64,000 bases of DNA from Streptomyces indicus (lineage in GTDB: Bacteria > Actinomycetota > Actinomycetes > Streptomycetales > Streptomycetaceae), in assembly GCF_900100315.1 (NCBI RefSeq), contig NZ_FNFF01000006.1, forward strand, positions 124,001 to 188,000, written 5' to 3'. Of the stretch, positions 59,471 through 64,000 are shown in pieces. A program made the position numbers and the translations under genes. Below the pieces are notes generated by a model that searched no databases, was not told the DNA's origin, and was given only the letters and a program-made list of their open reading frames with translations. Position 1 is the first letter of the stretch. Each line of letters begins with the position of its first letter.

Positions 59471-62400
59471 AGGTCCTCCCCCGCCCGCAGCACCCGCGCC
59501 AGGTCCACGCGTCCGAGATACCGGGCGGCGACCGTCACCACCGCGCAGATCAAGGCAGTGGTGACGGCGGCGGTGAGCAGCACCCGGCCCCAGGGCACTT
59601 CGGTGGCGAGGTCGGGGAAGACCGGGTCGCCGCCGGAGTCCACCGTCACCACCGGCATGATCAGCACGGCCAGGGCGGCGCCGAGGAGCGTGCCGAGCAC
59701 GGCCGCGACCGCGGCGAGGGCGAGCTGTTCCGTCCAGAGGTAGGCGGCCAGTTGGCGTTTGCGCACCCCGATGGCGCGCAGGAGCGCGAACTCCCGGCTG
59801 CGCGAGCGGGCCGCGAGCGCCGTGTGCAGGGTGAACGCGACGACGGCGAACGGCGGCGCGAGCAGCAGGCACAGCGTGAGCGCGGCCCGGGCCCCGCGCC
59901 TGAGCGGATCCGCGGCCAACTCCTCGCGGACCGTGGGGATGTCGCGCGCGGTGCCGAGCCGCGGGTCGGCGCGCAGGGCCCGCAGCGCGGGGCCCGCGTC
60001 GCCGCCGTCCGTGCGCGCCCACCAGTGACCCGCCGCGCCGGGCAGGCCGCCGGAGCGCACCAACTGGCCGGTGAACGCACGGGAGTCCACGAGCAGCCGC
60101 GGCCGGTCCCGGCTGAGATCGCCCGGCACGGCGGCGATCTCGCCGACGATCTTCAGGCGCGCGGTGCCGCCCTCGGCCCGCCACACCGTGACGGTGTCCC
60201 CGACCGAGGCGACGCCGGCGGCGATCAGCGCGCGGTCGGCGAGTGCGGGTGAGGCCTCGGGGCGGCCGGAGGACTGCAGGCCCAGCCTGATCGTGCGGAT
60301 GGGATAGGCGAGCGCGGTGTCGGGGCCGCGCAGCACCCCGTCGATCAGGACGCCCGCGCGCGGCGCCTCGGCCGAGCACAGCACCGGACCGGGCGCGTCG
60401 CCCGGCCGGTCGCGCGGCTCGGCCCCGGGGCAGCCCGCGACGTGCAGATCGGGGGCGGGCGTGTACAGGTCGCGCCAGCTGCCGGAGGCGGTGAGCGCGC
60501 TCGCCTGGTCGATGACCAGGCGGTAGGTGCGCCGCACGCTCTCGTCCGGCATGGCGAGGCCCAGCTGGACGAGCCGGGTGGCGCCCTGCGGCACGGTGAG
60601 CGCGACGGCCCGCGCCGGGCCCGTGCGCAGGTCGGTCCCGCTCTCGTGCACCAGCCCGTCCCCGTCCTCGAAGTACGCCGTGAGCCGTACGGGTCCGGCC
60701 GTGCCCGGTCCGCTCGCGGACAGGCTTGCCCGCAGGGTGAGTTGGGCGGGGCGCCCGTCGAGCGCCAGACCGTGCTCCGGGATGCTCCCTCCGAGGCGCT
60801 CGCGGTCGGCCGGGTCGAGCGTGGGCAGGGCGTCCGCCGCGGTGTTGACGGCGGTCAGGCCCACCGCGCGCTGGCCCACGCTGACGTCCACCTCGCTCGC
60901 CGGGGTCAGTTCGCGTACGCCGGGCAACGCCTCGTAGGCACCGCGGCGTTGGTCGGCGGCAAGCCGGTCGGAGGGTTCGATCCGCAGGTCGGAGCCCACC
61001 TGGAAGGCGGCCTGGTCCTGGTCGCCCCGGTCCAGGATCACCAGGGCGGTGGAGCTGAGCGCGGCCACGGCGAGGGCGAGCGTGACGACGAGCGTGGGCC
61101 CCGCGTGGCCTGCCGCCCGGCGCCCCAACTGCCAGCCGCCGAGCGGCAGTACGAAGCCGGTGCCGCGCCGGGCGAGCGGGTCGAGGAGCCGGGCCGCGGG
61201 CGGCAGCAGGCGCAGCACGAGCAGGGCGGCCGCGGCGGTCATCAGGACCGGTGCGAGGACGAGGACCGGGTCGACGGCGGAGGCCGCGCCGACCGGTGAC
61301 CGGTACTGGCGCAGCTGGAGCCAGCCGAGGACCGCGACGGCCGCGAGCACGACGTCGGCGCCGAACCGCTGGGCGGCCGCGAACCGTGCGGGCCGCCACC
61401 GCAGCCGGCTGACGGCACGCCGGTCCCGTACGGAGCGCACGACGGGCACGAGCACCGCGATGCCGTGCACCGCCACGGCGAGCAGCGCGGCGGTCCACCC
61501 GGCGGCGAGCAGCGCGGACTCCGGCAGTTCGCCCCCGACCGGGGTCACGGCCCGCAGCAATCCGAGCAAGGGTCCGGCCAGGAACGGGGCGGCGATCCCG
61601 GCGGGCACGGCGATCACCGCCCACTGCGCCGCGGCGCCCAGGGCGAGCCGCCAGGTGCCGGCGCCGCGGGCGGCGAGCAGCGCGAGTTCGGCGCGCTGGT
61701 GTCCGGCGAGCTGCCGTCCGGTGAGGACGAGGGCCGCCAGCGCGAGGGCGGCGAGCAGCGAGGCGGGGATGTACAGGCCGGCGCGGGAGACGGCGATGGG
61801 CGTCTCGAGCCGCATCAGGGCGGTGCCGATGCCCGAGTCGATCCGCAGGTGGCGGCCCTCGCGCGGCACCTGCCCCTGGAACAGCACGCGGTCGGGATCG
61901 CTGCCGCGGAACGCGGAGGCGCGTTCACGCAGCGGGCCCACGGCGTCGAGCGGGAACCGGCCGGCTTCCGGCAGGGCCAGCCAGGAGCGCACGCTGTCCC
62001 CGGCGAGCTGCGGCGTCCCCGTGATCGTCGTGAACGGCACGACGGCCAGGGACTCGGTCCCGCCGAAGGTGCCGCTGAGGCTGCGCCACAGTGCGGCCTT
62101 GTCCGGGTCGGCCCGGTAGACCCCGGTGACCCGGACCTTCAGGGGGGTGTCGGAGGCGGCGAGTACGGTCAGCTCGTCGCCGGGCCCGACCCCGAGGCCG
62201 GTGGCCTCCGGCTGCGTGAGCGCGGTCTCGACCACCCCGTCGGTCCGGGCCTGTGGCAGCCGTCCGCTCACCAGGTCGACGTGCTCGCGCACCGCCTCGA
62301 CGGCCACGAGCGCGACCGTGACATCGCTGCGGGGGCGCCCGTCCGCCTCGGTCACGGGCAGTTCGGAGGCCAGCTGCTCGGGCACGCGCAGGGCGTCGTA

Positions 62401-62697
62401 CGTGTGCTGCGGTACGTCGCCGTAGGCGCGGGCCAGCGCGGCACGCACCGAGGCACCGGTGCGCTCGTAGCTCTGCTCCCGGCCGGGCTCGTAGGGCCCG
62501 CTGACGGAGACGACGGCCCCCTCGTCGGCGGCGAGCCGCTGCCGTGCGGCTCCCAGCACGGCGTGCTCGGTCAGCGCCGCGAGGGCGGCGAGTACGGTCG
62601 CGGCGAGGAGCACGGCGAGCCCGGCGGCCCCGAGAACGAGGGCATGGTGCCGGCCCCTGCGCACGACGGCAGGCACACGCGTACCGCTCCCCCGCAC
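59467..62697 (-). CDS. FtsX-like ABC permease
   Basis: 1076 residues. The same layout as its neighbour but longer: helix at about 20-42 (GAAGLAVLLAATVLAALAALT), outer domain to about 300, many helices between 310 and 545, a large second outer domain with SEVDVSVGQRAVGLTAVNTAADAL, and final helices at about 960-1065 (FAVVAFTLHTAL..., LLTAAVTTALICAVVTVAARYL). It is the first gene of the unit. The GTG at 62697 has GGGGGTGAG upstream; a GTG 21 bases later is also possible. Confidence 0.88.
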   Translation of the reverse strand: MRGSGTRVPAVVRRGRHHALVLGAAGLAVLLAATVLAALAALTEHAVLGAARQRLAADEGAVVSVSGPYEPGREQSYERTGASVRAALARAYGDVPQHTYDALRVPEQLASELPVTEADGRPRSDVTVALVAVEAVREHVDLVSGRLPQARTDGVVETALTQPEATGLGVGPGDELTVLAASDTPLKVRVTGVYRADPDKAALWRSLSGTFGGTESLAVVPFTTITGTPQLAGDSVRSWLALPEAGRFPLDAVGPLRERASAFRGSDPDRVLFQGQVPREGRHLRIDSGIGTALMRLETPIAVSRAGLYIPASLLAALALAALVLTGRQLAGHQRAELALLAARGAGTWRLALGAAAQWAVIAVPAGIAAPFLAGPLLGLLRAVTPVGGELPESALLAAGWTAALLAVAVHGIAVLVPVVRSVRDRRAVSRLRWRPARFAAAQRFGADVVLAAVAVLGWLQLRQYRSPVGAASAVDPVLVLAPVLMTAAAALLVLRLLPPAARLLDPLARRGTGFVLPLGGWQLGRRAAGHAGPTLVVTLALAVAALSSTALVILDRGDQDQAAFQVGSDLRIEPSDRLAADQRRGAYEALPGVRELTPASEVDVSVGQRAVGLTAVNTAADALPTLDPADRERLGGSIPEHGLALDGRPAQLTLRASLSASGPGTAGPVRLTAYFEDGDGLVHESGTDLRTGPARAVALTVPQGATRLVQLGLAMPDESVRRTYRLVIDQASALTASGSWRDLYTPAPDLHVAGCPGAEPRDRPGDAPGPVLCSAEAPRAGVLIDGVLRGPDTALAYPIRTIRLGLQSSGRPEASPALADRALIAAGVASVGDTVTVWRAEGGTARLKIVGEIAAVPGDLSRDRPRLLVDSRAFTGQLVRSGGLPGAAGHWWARTDGGDAGPALRALRADPRLGTARDIPTVREELAADPLRRGARAALTLCLLLAPPFAVVAFTLHTALAARSRSREFALLRAIGVRKRQLAAYLWTEQLALAAVAAVLGTLLGAALAVLIMPVVTVDSGGDPVFPDLATEVPWGRVLLTAAVTTALICAVVTVAARYLGRVDLARVLRAGEDL

Positions 62698-62866
62698 CGC
62701 TCACCCCCGTTTCGAGGGCACAGTATGGGCGCCCGCCGCGGACCCCCGCAATGGCCGTGCGCGCGCTCAAGTCGCCGGTACGGGCTGGTGGTTGGGGCCG
62801 CCCGATGCCGCGCTCCCGCCGTCCTGCGGGGCCCCGTCCGGCCGGGACAGCCTCCGCTTCCGGTTC

Positions 62867-62974
62867 CGCTTGGGCCCCGGCTCCCGCTTCGGCTCAGGGT
62901 CCCGCTTGGGCCCCGGCTCCCTCCTCGGCTCCGGCGCCCGCTTCCGCCCCGGCTCCCGCCTCGGCCCCGGCGTC
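62867..62974. repeat. tandem array of six 18-bp units
   Basis: Six consecutive 18-bp units; the first and third are identical (cgcttgggccccggctcc) and the others share at least 12 positions. On the plus strand they would read as a hexapeptide repeat RLGPGS-like. Confidence 0.88.
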
Positions 62975-63041
62975 CGCTACAGCCCCGCACCGCACCCGCC
63001 GCCCCGCAGCACCCTCGCCGTGCAGCACCGCCGTCGCTCCA

Positions 63042-63155
63042 CGGCGGCTCCCACGCCCTGCGGCAACTCCCACTCCGTACGGCAACTCCCACGCCCTACG
63101 GCAACTCCCACGCCCTACGGCAACTCCCACTCCGTACGGCAACTCCCTCTCCGTA
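63042..63155. repeat. tandem array of six 19-bp units
   Basis: Six units of 19 bp starting at 63042: first unit diverged (cggcggctcccacgccctg), then five very similar copies of cggcaactcccactccgta. Two are exact duplicates of each other (63080 and 63099 copies), and units 2 and 5 are also identical. No spacers, so not CRISPR. Confidence 0.93.
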
Positions 63156-63164
63156 CACACGAAA

Positions 63165-63194
63165 GAGCCGCACCCTCCGAAAAGGATGCGGCTC
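63165..63194 (-). terminator. terminator hairpin after the DUF3710 gene
   Basis: GAGCCGCA-C-CCT pairs with AGG-A-TGCGGCTC, one mismatch, loop CCGAAA; 46 bases beyond the DUF3710 stop codon. Confidence 0.75.
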
Positions 63195-63239
63195 CCACAC
63201 GGCACGCGGGGCACTGCCCCGGTGCCGGAAACCCTGCGC

Positions 63240-64000
63240 TCAGCGGACCTCGGTGATCTCCGGTCCGCGCTGGAGCTGGCCCATGCCGCCCGAGAAACGG
63301 GACTCCGCCTGGGACTCCTCCTTGACGCCCTCCGGGACCATCTGCGCGTCCTCGGGAAGCTTCAGGACGATCGGGTCGCGCGGGGCCATCGGGCCTTCGC
63401 CGCGCACCACGACCGTGTCGCGGAAGATCTGCTCCAGGAGCCCGGCGGCCTCCGGCTGCACTGCGCCCTGGCCGGAGATGACCCCGCGCAGGAACCAGCG
63501 CGGCCCGTCCACGCCCACGAAGCGCACGACCTGCACACCGCCCGTGCCGTCCGGCAGCTGGACCGGCACCTGCGCGCGCAGCTCCCAGCCGAGCGGGCCC
63601 TCGACCTCGTCGATCACACCGCCCTGCTTGGTGATGCCGGAGGCGATCTCCTCGCGGACCTCGCCCCAGATGCCTTCCTTCTTGGGGGCGGCGAAGGCCT
63701 GCAGCTGGACGGCGCTGTCCTGGAGGACGACGGTGGCCGCGACGATGGCGTCGCCGGCGACCTCGACCCGCAGCTCCATGCCCTCGACACCGGGCACGAA
63801 CAGACCGCCCAGGTCGACGCGGCCCTCGCCGGGCTTGCCGACCTCGGAGACATCCCACGGTCCGTCGGGGCGCGGCGCCGGCGGGAGGTTCAGCCGCTGC
63901 GGCTCACCCTCCTCGGCCTCTCCCTGCGGGTCCAAGTCCTCGACGACCTGCTCGGCCTCGCCGGCCGCGTCCCTGGCGGCGTCCTTCTTACGACGTCCGA
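63240..64000 (-). CDS. DUF3710 protein (5' end cut by the window edge)
   Basis: 253 residues are visible, and about two codons are missing: translation of the last bases gives ...GRRKKDAARDAAGEAEQVVEDLD, the usual lead MFGRRKK of this family, so the ATG lies 4 bases beyond position 64000. The DUF3710 core follows: GPWDVSEVGKPGEGRVDLGGLFVPGVEGMELRVEV, ELRAQVPVQLPDGTGGVQVVRFVGVDGPRWFLRGVISG. It normally neighbours dut and the OB-fold gene in actinobacteria; here the ABC exporter and kdpDE lie between it and the OB-fold gene. Function unknown. Confidence 0.93.
   Translation of the reverse strand, partial: GRRKKDAARDAAGEAEQVVEDLDPQGEAEEGEPQRLNLPPAPRPDGPWDVSEVGKPGEGRVDLGGLFVPGVEGMELRVEVAGDAIVAATVVLQDSAVQLQAFAAPKKEGIWGEVREEIASGITKQGGVIDEVEGPLGWELRAQVPVQLPDGTGGVQVVRFVGVDGPRWFLRGVISGQGAVQPEAAGLLEQIFRDTVVVRGEGPMAPRDPIVLKLPEDAQMVPEGVKEESQAESRFSGGMGQLQRGPEITEVR

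Larger units (their letters stand above)
62698..63239. other. 542-bp intergenic region made largely of repeats
   Basis: It holds the 18-bp and 19-bp arrays, the hairpin 63165-63194 and no convincing gene. An apparent plus-strand frame (62792-63256) reads through both arrays but has no ribosome binding site and its composition is repeat-derived. Confidence 0.7.

Noticed and set aside
63042..63155. Repeats considered as a CRISPR array
   Set aside because: Units follow each other without spacers, and no cas gene is present. The same holds for the 22-bp and 18-bp arrays.
62792..63256. Plus-strand frame of 154 residues across the 18- and 19-bp arrays
   Set aside because: No ribosome binding site, composition is repeat-derived, and it overlaps the end of the convergent DUF3710 gene and its terminator.

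Overview
The window is chromosomal DNA from a Streptomyces-type actinomycete. Support: very high GC with strong third-position bias, many GTG/TTG starts, near leaderless promoters, and family content typical of the genus (XRE-MurA fusion beside aconitase, SepF-like protein, STAS-ANTAR protein, F420-type LLM enzyme, PaaX-controlled aromatic-CoA genes, and the conserved actinobacterial block RNA methylase / APC permease / TrkA pair / DUF3159 / OB-fold / DUF3710). No rRNA, tRNA, insertion sequence, phage gene or CRISPR array was seen. The right edge cuts the first codons of a DUF3710 gene; all other genes are complete.

Layout. 1-10.2 kb: housekeeping and hypothetical genes around aconitase (acnA), whose 3' end and terminator are duplicated just downstream, a PatB/MalY-type C-S lyase, two small VOC proteins, and a DNA-binding-domain/MurA fusion. 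10.3-17.6 kb: a self-contained aromatic-acid catabolic island (aryl-CoA ligase, PaaX-type regulator, monooxygenase/reductase fusion of the 2-aminobenzoyl-CoA type, enoyl-CoA hydratase, acyl-CoA dehydrogenase, RidA) with a matching operator-like motif at its two outward promoters. 17.8-20.6 kb: anti-sigma-type ATPase, argF and arcA, the last two making the arginine deiminase to ornithine segment, with two tandem ARG-box-like repeats before argF. 20.7-24.7 kb: the translationally coupled Pnkp-Hen1 RNA repair operon. 25-32 kb: small membrane proteins, an LLM oxidoreductase, a MazG-like NTP hydrolase overlapping an SMC/RecF-like ATPase, a SepF-like protein and an RraA-like aldolase. 32.3-38.3 kb: a 1466-residue P-type ATPase with its partner, then a STAS-ANTAR regulator divergent from a winged-helix protein across a perfect inverted repeat.

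38.4-44.2 kb: GlsB membrane protein, a TetR regulator, and a three-gene oxygenase operon (Baeyer-Villiger-type flavoprotein, AurF-like diiron oxygenase, ferredoxin-fused FprB reductase) that looks like a complete electron-transfer and oxygenation module. 44.6-54.4 kb: a potassium homeostasis region (APC permease opposite two TrkA proteins, then kdpD-kdpE without kdpFABC) mixed with conserved actinobacterial genes. 54.5-62.7 kb: a MacB/FtsX-type ABC exporter (two permeases, two ATPases, one with an AbrB-like tail) bordered by degenerate tandem repeats of 22, 18 and 19 bp. It ends at the DUF3710 gene.

The points most worth following are the aromatic-CoA island with its RidA partner and shared operator, the oxygenase trio, the repeat-flanked ABC island inserted into an otherwise conserved gene order, the STAS-ANTAR/winged-helix pair with its operator, and the duplicated aconitase tail.
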